Assembly: GCA_945861025.1 (NCBI GenBank)
Contig: CAMASN010000004.1
Location: 1-64,000 of the forward strand
Origin: Ferrithrix thermotolerans DSM 19514
Lineage (GTDB): Bacteria > Actinomycetota > Acidimicrobiia > Acidimicrobiales > Ilumatobacteraceae
Direction: 5' to 3'
Length of the DNA stretch: 64,000 nt
A model generated the notes under the pieces. That model worked only from the letters and a program-made list of their open reading frames with translations, searched no databases and had not been told where the DNA came from. The translations under genes and the position numbers were made by a program. Positions 18,993-27,215 of the stretch are shown piece by piece. The stretch's first letter is position 1, and every line of letters begins with the position of its first letter.

Positions 18993-18995
18993 CCT
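18990..18995 (+). promoter_or_regulatory. -10 box TAGCCT overlapping upstream stop codon
   Basis: TAGCCT begins with the stop codon of the M15 gene and ends 8 bases before GTG 19004, giving a leaderless start for the flavoprotein gene. Confidence 0.5.
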
Positions 18996-19003
18996 CTTCT
19001 GTT

Positions 19004-20362
19004 GTGTCAACTCGCTTTGTGATCATTGGTGGTGGTCCAGCAGGCAATACCGCGGCCACGTATGCCGCCCGTTTGGGCGCCCAGGTCACGCTGATCGAGC
19101 GTGATGTCATCGGAGGTGCTGCCCATCTCTGGGACTGCATTCCGTCGAAGACGATGATCGCTACCGGCGGAGCAATGAGCTTCACCCGGCGCATCCAAGG
19201 CATGGGCCTTGAGCATCAAGATGCCGAAGTCGACAACGTTGCTTTGCAAGACCGTATCGAAGACATTCAGGGCCGTTTACAAAGCAACACCATCCGGTTA
19301 CTCGAAAGTCAGGGTGTCCGGATGATCATGGGCTCGGCTCGATTCATCGGTCCGAACTTGATCGAAGTCGCAACTGCCGATGGTGCAGAGCAAATCGAAG
19401 CCGACGCCGTACTTGTTGCTTCTGGCTCGCGCCCACGTATCCCCGACTGGTGCCATCCCGACGGTGAACGCATTCTCACCACTCGCGATTGCTACCCGCC
19501 CAAGGTGTTCCCAACGAGCATGACCGTGGTGGGCTCGGGTGTAACGGGTGTTGAGTTCGTGCACATGTTCTCTTCGTTTGGCGCCAGCGTGTCGCTCGTG
19601 GTGAGTCGCCAACAGGTACTTCCCAGTAAGGACCCCGAGGTTGCTGCGGTTCTTGAAGACGACTTCTTGCGTCGCGGTGTGCGCCTGCTCAAAGGTGCGC
19701 GAGCCGTCTCGATCGAACGCAATGGCGACGAGGTCACTGTCAGTTGCGACGATGGTCGGGTCGTGCGCAGTTCACATGCAGTGCTGGCGATTGGCTCGGT
19801 TCCAAATACTGACCACCTTCGCCTCGAGCTTGCAGGCGTGCACACCGACAACGGTTACGTGAACATCAACCGACATTGCCAGAGCAACGTGGCGCACATC
19901 TACGCGGCTGGCGATGTAAGCGGCAAGCTGCCGTTGTCGTCGGTGGCCAGCATGCAGGGCCGTAAAGTGGCCGAGCATGTGATGGGTCTCCACAAAGTTG
20001 TGCACCGCCACCTCGACTACGACAAGGCTGCCTCGGCCATCTTCACCGAGCCCGAGATCGCCGATGTCGGGCTGGCCGAAGCAGATGCATTTGCTGTGGG
20101 TCGCAAGATTCGTGTCACGAAGGTGCCGTTTAGTTCGAACCCAAAGGCCTTGATCAACAACGATGCGAGCGGTTTTGTGAAGATCGTGTCTGACCCGGCC
20201 ACTGGTGTTGTGCTCGGCGGCTCTATCGTCGGTCGGCATGCCGCCGAACTCATCAGCGTTATCGCTCTGGCGGTCACTGCAAACCTCACTGTAAGCGATA
20301 TCGTCGAAAGCCTGCTGGTGCATCCGGCGCTCAGCGAGTCTCTTGCCGAGGCCGCAGAATGA
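19004..20362 (+). CDS. LpdA-like FAD-dependent pyridine nucleotide-disulfide oxidoreductase
   Basis: The 452-residue flavoprotein has the two Rossmann motifs (IIGGGPAGNTAA near the N-terminus for FAD; VVGSGVTGVEF near 175 for NAD(P)H), a third GDVSG FAD block near 305 and the dimerisation domain ending in VHPALSESLAEAAE. The usual disulfide CxxxxC is reduced to one Cys: the segment reads GGAAHLWDCIPSK. This, and the overall sequence, resembles the M. tuberculosis LpdA (Rv3303c) quinone reductase rather than dihydrolipoamide dehydrogenase, although the His before Pro near the C-terminus is kept here. An upstream in-frame ATG (18974) overlaps the previous gene and is less likely. Confidence 0.85.
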   Translation: MSTRFVIIGGGPAGNTAATYAARLGAQVTLIERDVIGGAAHLWDCIPSKTMIATGGAMSFTRRIQGMGLEHQDAEVDNVALQDRIEDIQGRLQSNTIRLLESQGVRMIMGSARFIGPNLIEVATADGAEQIEADAVLVASGSRPRIPDWCHPDGERILTTRDCYPPKVFPTSMTVVGSGVTGVEFVHMFSSFGASVSLVVSRQQVLPSKDPEVAAVLEDDFLRRGVRLLKGARAVSIERNGDEVTVSCDDGRVVRSSHAVLAIGSVPNTDHLRLELAGVHTDNGYVNINRHCQSNVAHIYAAGDVSGKLPLSSVASMQGRKVAEHVMGLHKVVHRHLDYDKAASAIFTEPEIADVGLAEADAFAVGRKIRVTKVPFSSNPKALINNDASGFVKIVSDPATGVVLGGSIVGRHAAELISVIALAVTANLTVSDIVESLLVHPALSESLAEAAE

Positions 20363-20372
20363 GTGGTTCCGA

Positions 20373-20876
20373 GTGAATTCGTTTGGACAATCCAACCTCG
20401 ATCGGGAGGCGCTGAATCGAGAACTCGGGCTGCCGCCCGGTGTTGTGCTCGCACCCATTTGGCGTCGCTTGCTGGCTCGGACAATCGACCAACTCGTGAT
20501 CCTCGTGCCCGTCTTAATCATTGCGGTCATCGCTCTGGGGATTTCTTCACTCGACGATCTGAAGACGCATGCGTTCGGGCTCAATGCTGCTGTGTTGGCC
20601 GCCGGTTTTTTCTACGAGTTTGGAATGATCGCAATGTGGGGCCGCACCGTGGGCAAGATCGCGCTCGGAACTCAGGTGGTGCGGGTCGACTCTGGCGGCG
20701 CGGTGTTGCCATCGTCAGCGGCCATCCGCACCCTCGTGCCTTTGGCCGCCGGAGTTATCCCGAGCGTCGGTTTGGCGCTGAGCATCGTTGTGTACGCGAG
20801 AACCATCTACGACAAGAAGCGCCAGGGATGGCACGACAAGGGTTCTGGCACGATTGTGGTGCTTCGCCAAGGCTAG
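20373..20876 (+). CDS. RDD family membrane protein
   Basis: About 167 residues with the RDD-domain signature: WRRLLARTIDQLVIL in the first segment (Arg and Asp), then MWGRTVGKIALGTQVVRVD after the second hydrophobic helix, and a final pair of helices (about 120-145). RDD proteins are small membrane proteins, some acting as Na+/H+ antiporters, mostly of unknown function. The frame could begin at TTG 20343, inside the previous gene; GTG 20373 is preferred because it avoids overlap. It converges with the carboxylase gene. Confidence 0.85.
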   Translation: MNSFGQSNLDREALNRELGLPPGVVLAPIWRRLLARTIDQLVILVPVLIIAVIALGISSLDDLKTHAFGLNAAVLAAGFFYEFGMIAMWGRTVGKIALGTQVVRVDSGGAVLPSSAAIRTLVPLAAGVIPSVGLALSIVVYARTIYDKKRQGWHDKGSGTIVVLRQG

Positions 20877-20888
20877 TTGACCGTTCGA

Positions 20889-22661
20889 TTAGGCGATGAT
20901 GATCAAGACATCGCCAGCGCCGACGGTGGCGCCGGTAACGATCTTGATCTCTTTCACCGTGCCGGCCTTCTCGGCGGCGATTTGGTTTTCCATCTTCATT
21001 GCCTCGAGCACAACGACGGACTGCCCGACTTCGACCACCTGATCAACTTCAACGAGGATCTTCACGATGGTGCCCTGCATCGGCGCAGTCACATTGCCGC
21101 TGCCCGCACCCGCATTGCCTGCTGATGCACTTGCCGAACGCACCGGCTTCTTGGCGGCAGCCTTCGAGCTGGATGCAACGGCTTGGCCTTCGGGAACCCA
21201 CATCTTCACGTCGAAGCGCTTGCCGTTGACTTCGATTGTGGTGTTGCGCTGCACGAGTGGTTCGGCTGCATCGTCGCTAGGAGCAACCGGTGCTCCGGGC
21301 GCCTCGATGCCGCTGAGGTCGAGTACTTCTTCGACCCACTTGGTGCTGTGCTTCATCGCCTGAAAATCGGGATGCTTGAGAATCGCGAGGTCGGCCGGAA
21401 TGGTGGTGGCCACGCCTTCGACAACCATTTCTTCGAGGGCGCGGATGGTGCGCGCAATCGCTGTTGGGCGATCCTTGCCCCACACCACAAGCTTGCCGAC
21501 AAGGTTGTCGTAGTACTGGCTGATCTCGTCGCCAGCCATGTAGCCGCCATCGAATCGAACGCCGAAACCATCGGGCGTGACCAGTTTGGTGATGAGGCCT
21601 GGGCTTGGCAGGAACTTGCCGCCAGCAGGGTTCTCGGCGTTGATGCGGATCTCGATGCTGTGGCCGCTGCGTGCTGCAGCGACTTCGGCCTGGGTCATTG
21701 GCAATGGCTCGCCGCTAGCAACGCGAATCTGCCATTCGACAAGATCGATGCCGGTGATTTCTTCGCTGACTGGATGTTCCACCTGTAAGCGGGTGTTCAT
21801 CTCAAGGAAGAAGAAGTCGCCGTCTTGGTAGATGAACTCGACGGTGCCGGCGTTGTAATAACCAACGGCCTTGGCCACCTTGATAGCTGCTTCGCCCATG
21901 GCCTCTTCGACGCCATCGGGGAGCGCGGTAGCTGGAGCCTCTTCGACAAGCTTTTGGTGACGACGCTGCGCCGAGCAGTCACGCGTGCTGATCCACACGA
22001 CGTTGCCGTCCTTGTCGCCCACGAGTTGCACTTCGATATGACGTGGCCACGTGAGGTAGCGCTCGACGTAGATTTCGTCGCGACCGAAGTAGGCCTTTGC
22101 TTCGCGCTGAGCGCTATCGACGGCGTCTTGAACAGAGGCCTCGTTATGCACGACTTTCATGCCGCGGCCGCCGCCGCCGAACGCGGCCTTGATGGCAATT
22201 GGCCAACCGTTGGTGCGGCCGAACTCGATGATCTCGTCGGCGCCCTTGGCGAACTCGGTTGTGCCCGGCACGATTGGCGCACCGCCGGCCAGTGCTGCCT
22301 TGCGGCTGCTGACCTTGTCGCCCATGACATCGACAGCCTCTGGTGGTGGCCCGATGAAAGCAACGCCCATCGCAGCGATGGCTCGGTTGAAGTCGGGGTT
22401 CTCGCTGAAGAAGCCATAGCCCGGGTGCACGCCATCGGCGCCACTGAGGCGGATTGCGTTGAGAATCGCCTCGGTGTTGAGGTAGCTCTCCGCTGCGGTC
22501 TGACCGCCGAGTGCATATGCCTCGTCGGCGAGACGCACATGCAGCGCGTTTCTATCGAGTTCGGAATAGACGGCGACGGTTGCAATGCCCAATTCTCGGG
22601 CGGCCCGAATGACTCGGACAGCAATTTCTCCACGGTTGGCGATGAGTATCTTCTTCAGCAC
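20889..22661 (-). CDS. Acetyl-/propionyl-CoA carboxylase alpha chain (biotin carboxylase + BCCP)
   Basis: The 590-residue protein has a biotin carboxylase domain (about 1-445) with the ANRGEIAVRVIRAA start, the glycine-rich ATP loop AAFGGGGRGMKVV, DCSAQRRHQKLVEEAPA and MNTRLQVEHPVSE, a linker rich in Ala, Ser and Lys (about 485-520), and a C-terminal biotinyl domain with EAMKMEN (biotinylated Lys in the AMKM motif). It carboxylates biotin for transfer by a separate beta subunit, not present here. AccA3-type chains of actinobacteria serve several acyl-CoAs. It starts at GTG 22661, divergent to birA, its modifying enzyme, across about 75 bases. Confidence 0.93.
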   Translation of the reverse strand: MLKKILIANRGEIAVRVIRAARELGIATVAVYSELDRNALHVRLADEAYALGGQTAAESYLNTEAILNAIRLSGADGVHPGYGFFSENPDFNRAIAAMGVAFIGPPPEAVDVMGDKVSSRKAALAGGAPIVPGTTEFAKGADEIIEFGRTNGWPIAIKAAFGGGGRGMKVVHNEASVQDAVDSAQREAKAYFGRDEIYVERYLTWPRHIEVQLVGDKDGNVVWISTRDCSAQRRHQKLVEEAPATALPDGVEEAMGEAAIKVAKAVGYYNAGTVEFIYQDGDFFFLEMNTRLQVEHPVSEEITGIDLVEWQIRVASGEPLPMTQAEVAAARSGHSIEIRINAENPAGGKFLPSPGLITKLVTPDGFGVRFDGGYMAGDEISQYYDNLVGKLVVWGKDRPTAIARTIRALEEMVVEGVATTIPADLAILKHPDFQAMKHSTKWVEEVLDLSGIEAPGAPVAPSDDAAEPLVQRNTTIEVNGKRFDVKMWVPEGQAVASSSKAAAKKPVRSASASAGNAGAGSGNVTAPMQGTIVKILVEVDQVVEVGQSVVVLEAMKMENQIAAEKAGTVKEIKIVTGATVGAGDVLIIIA

Positions 22662-22724
22662 GGCTCACATGATGACCGCTCGGCACCCCTGATTGCCACC
22701 TGACGGTCGATTAGTTGCTGCGTC

Positions 22725-22730
22725 TAGGCT
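22725..22730 (+). promoter_or_regulatory. -10 box TAGGCT for leaderless birA
   Basis: TAGGCT, the same hexamer as before the ThiF gene, ends 6 bases before ATG 22737. Confidence 0.55.
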
Positions 22731-22736
22731 CGCAAC

Positions 22737-23486
22737 ATGTCTGAATCGCTTCCGCAAATCGTATGGCCAGCCACGTGGCCGGCTGGTTGGCACGTCACAT
22801 TCGTCAACGAAACCGGCTCGACAAACGCCGATCTGCTGGCTGCTGGCGCTGCAGATGCGTCCGACCGAACGGTGCTGGCGGCCGCGCATCAGACTGCAGG
22901 CCGAGGCCGCCTCGACCGGCGATGGGAAGCAACGCCCGGTGCGAACCTGCTGGTGAGCCTGTTGCTGCGCAATGTTCCTCGGTTCCCTCACGAGCTCACT
23001 CAACGAGTGGCGTTGGCGGCCCTTGCTGCGTGCCGCGAGTTGGCCGGCATCGAAGCCGACTTGAAATGGCCGAACGACATCTTGCTCAAGGGTGCCAAGC
23101 TTGCCGGGGTGTTGGCGCAGGCCGGCTCGTCGCCGAGCGGACCATTTGTCGTCGTTGGCATCGGCATCAACGTGGGTTGGGCGCCCGACGATGCGGCCAA
23201 GGTGGGCGACGCTGTTGGGCCGGGCCAGTTGCTGAGCGCGATGCTCACTCACTACGACGCGCTGCCCGAAGTGATCACGCCGCTCTATCGCGCCCACCTC
23301 GCCACTATTGGCCAACGCGTGCGGGTCGAGTTGCCGGGCGACCGTACGGTTGTCGGTCGAGCCACCGATGTCGAATCCGATGGCCGACTAGTGGTGCTCG
23401 ATGACTGTGCCATCACCCATCGAATCGACACAGGCGATGTCGTGCACCTGCGCCCCGACGACTTGGGCGCTGCCGCCAGCGAGTGA
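22737..23486 (+). CDS. birA: Biotin--[acetyl-CoA-carboxylase] ligase
   Basis: The 249-residue enzyme couples biotin to the AMKM lysine of carboxylase proteins such as the divergent neighbour. Visible motifs: ETGSTNADLL, the biotinyl-AMP site QTAGRGRLDR, KWPNDILLKGAKLAGVL and GIGINVGW, with a C-terminal SH3-like cap ending near 240. There is no N-terminal helix-turn-helix, so it is a monofunctional ligase without the repressor role of E. coli BirA. Confidence 0.95.
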   Translation: MSESLPQIVWPATWPAGWHVTFVNETGSTNADLLAAGAADASDRTVLAAAHQTAGRGRLDRRWEATPGANLLVSLLLRNVPRFPHELTQRVALAALAACRELAGIEADLKWPNDILLKGAKLAGVLAQAGSSPSGPFVVVGIGINVGWAPDDAAKVGDAVGPGQLLSAMLTHYDALPEVITPLYRAHLATIGQRVRVELPGDRTVVGRATDVESDGRLVVLDDCAITHRIDTGDVVHLRPDDLGAAASE

Positions 23487-23510
23487 CCGAGCCGCGCGGC
23501 GGAACACGAC

Positions 23511-23516
23511 TACCGT
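23511..23516 (+). promoter_or_regulatory. -10 box TACCGT for leaderless LCP gene
   Basis: TACCGT is 8 bases before GTG 23525, with no ribosome site between. Confidence 0.5.
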
Positions 23517-23524
23517 AAGAACTC

Positions 23525-24592
23525 GTGCAGCCAGCGTCGCGTTCTTCTGGGTCGTCGCTCACTGGCTCGGTGCTTCGCCAGCGTTGGAATCGAGTCGGAC
23601 CTCGTCGGCGTCAGCGCCGTCGAGTCGGCACCATGTTGTTCACCATCGGATTCGTTGCCATCCTCACCACGGTTGGTGTGATCAGCGCAGCAAACCATCA
23701 AGTCGAAGGCATCGAGCGAATCCCGGCGCTGAAATCTGCGTTGAGTCCATCGAGCGCAAACGTCGAGAACTTTTTGTTAGTGGGCTCCGATAGCCGTGAG
23801 GGCGCCGACCCAACTGCCCCCGACTATGGCGGCATCGGCCCCGCTGCTGGTGTTGGTGGCCACCGCAGCGACACCATCATGGTGTTGCGACGTGACCGTA
23901 ATGGTGGTCCCGCAGCGCTGCTTTCGATCCCGCGTGACCTGTGGGTCACCAATGCAGTGAGTGGCCAACAGGGCCGCGTCAACTCGGCATATCAAGATGG
24001 TCCCGCGGCGTTGATTCAGACAGTGCAGCTGTCGTTGGGTATTCCGATTCACCACTACGTGGAGATCGACTTTCAAGGTTTCAAGACGCTCGTCGATTCG
24101 ATTGGTGGAGTGCAGGTTTGTTTCGCCATGCCGGCCCGAGACGAACACACGGGGTTGAACATCACCGCGCCTGGGTGTTACGTGCTCGACGGCATTCAGA
24201 GTCTGGCGTACGCGCGCAGTCGTTATTACGAGACCCTTGAGAACGGCCAGTGGGTTCGCGACGGCACATCCGATTTGGGTCGCATCAAGCGTCAGCAGTT
24301 GTTCGTGAACACGGCGTTGCAAGCGGCGATCGCCAGCATCAAGGGCAATCCGTTCCGCACGGGCGAGTTGCTCGCCGCTGGCTCAGGCGTCGTTCGTCTC
24401 GACGATGGCCTCGATGTGCTGGGCGCAGCAGGCGCCCTTCGTGACGTCGTGGGTGGGGGATTGCAGCCGTACTCGCTGCCCGTGGTGCCGCGCACAGTCG
24501 ATGGCAACGCGGTGTTGCTTCTCGGCGACACTGCGAACGTCGTTTTAGACTATTTCAAGGGTGTTGCTGGCTCACCACCGCCAGTTGGCTGA
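23525..24592 (+). CDS. LytR-CpsA-Psr (LCP) family protein
   Basis: The 355-residue protein has a basic cytoplasmic N-terminus rich in Arg, one membrane helix (about 38-58) and an extracytoplasmic LCP domain (about 75-285) with the conserved pyrophosphate-binding and catalytic points: LLVGSDSREG, RSDTIMVLR, SIPRDLWV and SLAYARSRY. LCP enzymes transfer lipid-linked glycans (wall teichoic acids, arabinogalactan or capsule) onto peptidoglycan. Its place just before the rhamnose operon and the later glycosyltransferases fits attachment of a rhamnose-containing wall glycan. Confidence 0.92.
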   Translation: MQPASRSSGSSLTGSVLRQRWNRVGPRRRQRRRVGTMLFTIGFVAILTTVGVISAANHQVEGIERIPALKSALSPSSANVENFLLVGSDSREGADPTAPDYGGIGPAAGVGGHRSDTIMVLRRDRNGGPAALLSIPRDLWVTNAVSGQQGRVNSAYQDGPAALIQTVQLSLGIPIHHYVEIDFQGFKTLVDSIGGVQVCFAMPARDEHTGLNITAPGCYVLDGIQSLAYARSRYYETLENGQWVRDGTSDLGRIKRQQLFVNTALQAAIASIKGNPFRTGELLAAGSGVVRLDDGLDVLGAAGALRDVVGGGLQPYSLPVVPRTVDGNAVLLLGDTANVVLDYFKGVAGSPPPVG

Positions 24593-24598
24593 GTGTCC

Positions 24599-24604
24599 TA
24601 CACT
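24599..24604 (+). promoter_or_regulatory. -10 box TACACT for the rml operon
   Basis: TACACT lies 10 bases before ATG 24615, so a transcript starting 6-7 bases after the box would have a leader of a few bases only. It overlaps the end of the LCP region, so readthrough from that gene is also possible. Confidence 0.4.
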
Positions 24605-24614
24605 TGCCACTCGT

Positions 24615-25694
24615 ATGAAAGCACTCATTCTCGCTGGCGGCGCCGGTACACGGTTACGTCCGATCACCCATACCAGCGCGAAGCAGTTGGTCCCTGTGGC
24701 CAACAAGCCGATTCTGTTCTACGGAATCGAGGCCATGGCGGCTGCGGGCATCGTCGAAATCGGCATCATCGTGGGCGACACACGTGCCGAGGTCATGTCT
24801 ACGGTGGGCGACGGCAGCCAGTTCGGTGTGCGCATTACGTACATCCCCCAGGATCAACCGCTCGGCCTGGCGCACTGTGTGCTCATCGCTCACGACTTCT
24901 TGGGTGACGACGACTTCGTCATGTACCTCGGCGACAACTTGCTCGAGCAAGACCTTGCCGCCTTCGTGCAAGCCTTCGAGCAAGCCCGTCTCAGTGAAGC
25001 TCCGCCCGCTGCACAGATCTTGCTCAAGAAGGTTCCCGATCCGCACCGCTTCGGCATCGCCACGCTCGACACCGACGGCAACGTCGTGCATCTTGTCGAG
25101 AAGCCGGCAGACCCACCAAGCGATCTTGCGCTTGTCGGCGTCTACCTGTTCGATCGAACCATTCACCTTGCCGTGTCGTCAATCGAGCCGTCGCCGCGTG
25201 GCGAACTCGAAATCACCGACGCCATTCAGTGGCTCATCGACCAGGGATACCGCGTGCGGTGCGAACTGCTCACCGGTTGGTGGATCGATACGGGCAAGCT
25301 CACGCCGCTGCTCGAGGCAAACCGGTTGTTACTCGAGAAGATTGTCACGCGTATTGATGGCACGGTCGACGACGCATCGATCATCGACGGTCGCGTCATC
25401 ATCGAAGCTGGTGCCATCGTGACCAACTCGACCATTCGTGGTCCCGTGGCTATCGGACGCGGTGCTCGCATTACCGACAGTTTCATTGGACCATTCAGCG
25501 CCATCGGCGACGATTGCGAAGTGACCAACAGCGAAGTTGAGCACTCGGTGATCATGACGCGAAGCACCATCACCGACATCCCTCGACTCGAAGACAGCCT
25601 CATCGGTAAAGAGGCCGTTGTGAACCGTACCCAACTTCGTCCCCGGGCACTGCGGCTCATGGTGGGCGACCATTGCCAGATCGACGTGGAGTGA
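24615..25694 (+). CDS. rmlA: Glucose-1-phosphate thymidylyltransferase, long (StrD/RmlA-type)
   Basis: The 359-residue protein has the nucleotidyltransferase signature GGAGTRLRPITHTSAKQLVPVANKPI at the N-terminus, a DN metal site in YLGDN near 110, EKP at about 165, and then a C-terminal left-handed beta-helix of hexapeptide repeats (about 250-350). It makes dTDP-glucose, the first step of dTDP-rhamnose. The long form with the beta-helix tail is the StrD type common in antibiotic-sugar and actinobacterial clusters. ATG 24615 was chosen over an earlier frame start that would overlap the LCP gene. Confidence 0.92.
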   Translation: MKALILAGGAGTRLRPITHTSAKQLVPVANKPILFYGIEAMAAAGIVEIGIIVGDTRAEVMSTVGDGSQFGVRITYIPQDQPLGLAHCVLIAHDFLGDDDFVMYLGDNLLEQDLAAFVQAFEQARLSEAPPAAQILLKKVPDPHRFGIATLDTDGNVVHLVEKPADPPSDLALVGVYLFDRTIHLAVSSIEPSPRGELEITDAIQWLIDQGYRVRCELLTGWWIDTGKLTPLLEANRLLLEKIVTRIDGTVDDASIIDGRVIIEAGAIVTNSTIRGPVAIGRGARITDSFIGPFSAIGDDCEVTNSEVEHSVIMTRSTITDIPRLEDSLIGKEAVVNRTQLRPRALRLMVGDHCQIDVE

Positions 25695-25701
25695 GTTACT
25701 G

Positions 25702-26253
25702 ATGCCAAATGTGTACGAAAGCGAATTGATCGCAGGAGCATGGATCGTGGAGCCCACGATTCACGGTGATCAGCGCGGTCTGTTCATCGAGACCTATCGC
25801 CGTGAATGGTTCCCCAATGGTCGCGAGATGCTGCAAGGCAATCGCGCCAACCGCCAACAGGGTGCCGTGGTCGGACTGCACTATCACCTGCATCAAGCCG
25901 ACTATTGGTATGTCCCGTTCGGTACAGCACGTGTTGTGCTGCACGACCTTCGCGAGGGTGGACCCACCGATGGCAACACGCTGTGTCTCGACCTCAGCGG
26001 CGAGAACCATGTTGGCATCTTCATTCCGCCGGGCGTCGCCCACGGTTTTGCGGCGCTCACCGACATGGTCATCACGTACCTCGTCGACGGTTACTACAAC
26101 CCGCAAGACGAGCTCGGTGTGATGTGGAACGACCCAGCAATCGCCGGCGATTGGGGCGTTACTGATCCCATTCTTTCTGCCCGCGACGAAGCGAACCCGT
26201 TGCGTGCCGACCTTCCCGTTGGCCGCCGGCCGTACTGGAAGATGCGCACGTGA
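25702..26253 (+). CDS. rmlC: dTDP-4-dehydrorhamnose 3,5-epimerase family protein (variant)
   Basis: The 183-residue cupin belongs to RmlC: HGDQRGLFIETYRREW at the start, the GLH catalytic His, the IPPGVAHGF strand, VDGYYNPQDE with the Tyr and a late LSARDEANP with the Asp partner. Two residues usual in RmlC differ: the Arg before GLH is Val, and the substrate-binding Lys after the QGK turn is replaced within ADYWYVPFG. It sits between rmlA and rmlB, so a role on dTDP-4-keto-6-deoxyglucose is expected, but a mono-epimerase or altered specificity is possible. Confidence 0.85.
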   Translation: MPNVYESELIAGAWIVEPTIHGDQRGLFIETYRREWFPNGREMLQGNRANRQQGAVVGLHYHLHQADYWYVPFGTARVVLHDLREGGPTDGNTLCLDLSGENHVGIFIPPGVAHGFAALTDMVITYLVDGYYNPQDELGVMWNDPAIAGDWGVTDPILSARDEANPLRADLPVGRRPYWKMRT

Positions 26254-27215
26254 GGCAGTTCGTTACCGGTGCCGCCGGGTTCATTGGTTCTAACTACGTC
26301 CGTCACGTGTTGGCCACCACCGACGACACGGTCACGGTGTACGACGCGCTCACCTATGCGGGCAACCTCGAGAACATCCGCGATCTCATCGACGATCGTC
26401 GGTGTCGTTTCGTCAAGGGCGACATCTGCGATCAAGACGATGTGATGGCAGCGATGACTGGTCACGACGCGGTGGTGCACTTCGCAGCCGAAACCCATGT
26501 CGACCGATCGATTCTCGACGGCTACTCGTTTGTGCGCACGAATTGTTTTGGCACCAATGTGTTGTGCGACGTCGCCCGCCAAGTTGGTGTCGATCGATTT
26601 CTGCATATCTCCACCGACGAGGTCTACGGATCTATCGAGCACGGCAGTTTTGGAGAGACCGATGCGTTGGGGCCAAGGTCGCCGTATTCAGCCGCCAAGG
26701 CTGGCAGCGACCTCATCGCGCTGAGCTACTACACCACGCATGGTCTGCCCGTTTTGGTCACGCGTTGTAGCAACAACTTCGGTCCGTATCAGTTCCCCGA
26801 GAAACTCATCCCATTGTTCACTACCAACTTGCTCGATGGTCACAACGTGCCCCTCTACGGCGACGGCGGAAACGTGCGCGACTGGATCCATGTGCACGAC
26901 CACAACACTGCAGCCGATCTGGTTCTGCGTGCGGGCAACGTCGGCGAGATCTACAACATCGGTGCCGGAAACGAAGTGACGAACAAAGAGATCACCTACC
27001 GCTTGCTCGAGCTCACCGGTCGCGATGAAAGCTTCATCACGCCCGTAGCCGATCGTTTGGGTCACGATCGTCGCTACTCGATCACGCACGACAAAGTCAC
27101 AGCCCTCGGTTGGAAGACCGAACACAACCTTGTCGACGGCCTTGCCGAAACAGTCGAGTGGTATCGCAACAACCGTGCTTGGTGGGAGCCACTCAAGGCC
27201 CGGGCAGCGTTCTAA
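26250..27215 (+). CDS. rmlB: dTDP-glucose 4,6-dehydratase
   Basis: The 321-residue extended SDR has the NAD motif TGAAGFIGSNYV, the dehydratase signature STDEVYGS (Asp-Glu pair), SPYSAAKAGSD (Tyr-Lys) and RCSNNFGPYQFPEKLIP. It converts dTDP-glucose to dTDP-4-keto-6-deoxyglucose. GTG 26250 overlaps the rmlC stop by four bases (GTGA), and its own stop overlaps rmlD by one base, so rmlC-rmlB-rmlD are tightly coupled. Confidence 0.95.
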   Translation: MRQFVTGAAGFIGSNYVRHVLATTDDTVTVYDALTYAGNLENIRDLIDDRRCRFVKGDICDQDDVMAAMTGHDAVVHFAAETHVDRSILDGYSFVRTNCFGTNVLCDVARQVGVDRFLHISTDEVYGSIEHGSFGETDALGPRSPYSAAKAGSDLIALSYYTTHGLPVLVTRCSNNFGPYQFPEKLIPLFTTNLLDGHNVPLYGDGGNVRDWIHVHDHNTAADLVLRAGNVGEIYNIGAGNEVTNKEITYRLLELTGRDESFITPVADRLGHDRRYSITHDKVTALGWKTEHNLVDGLAETVEWYRNNRAWWEPLKARAAF

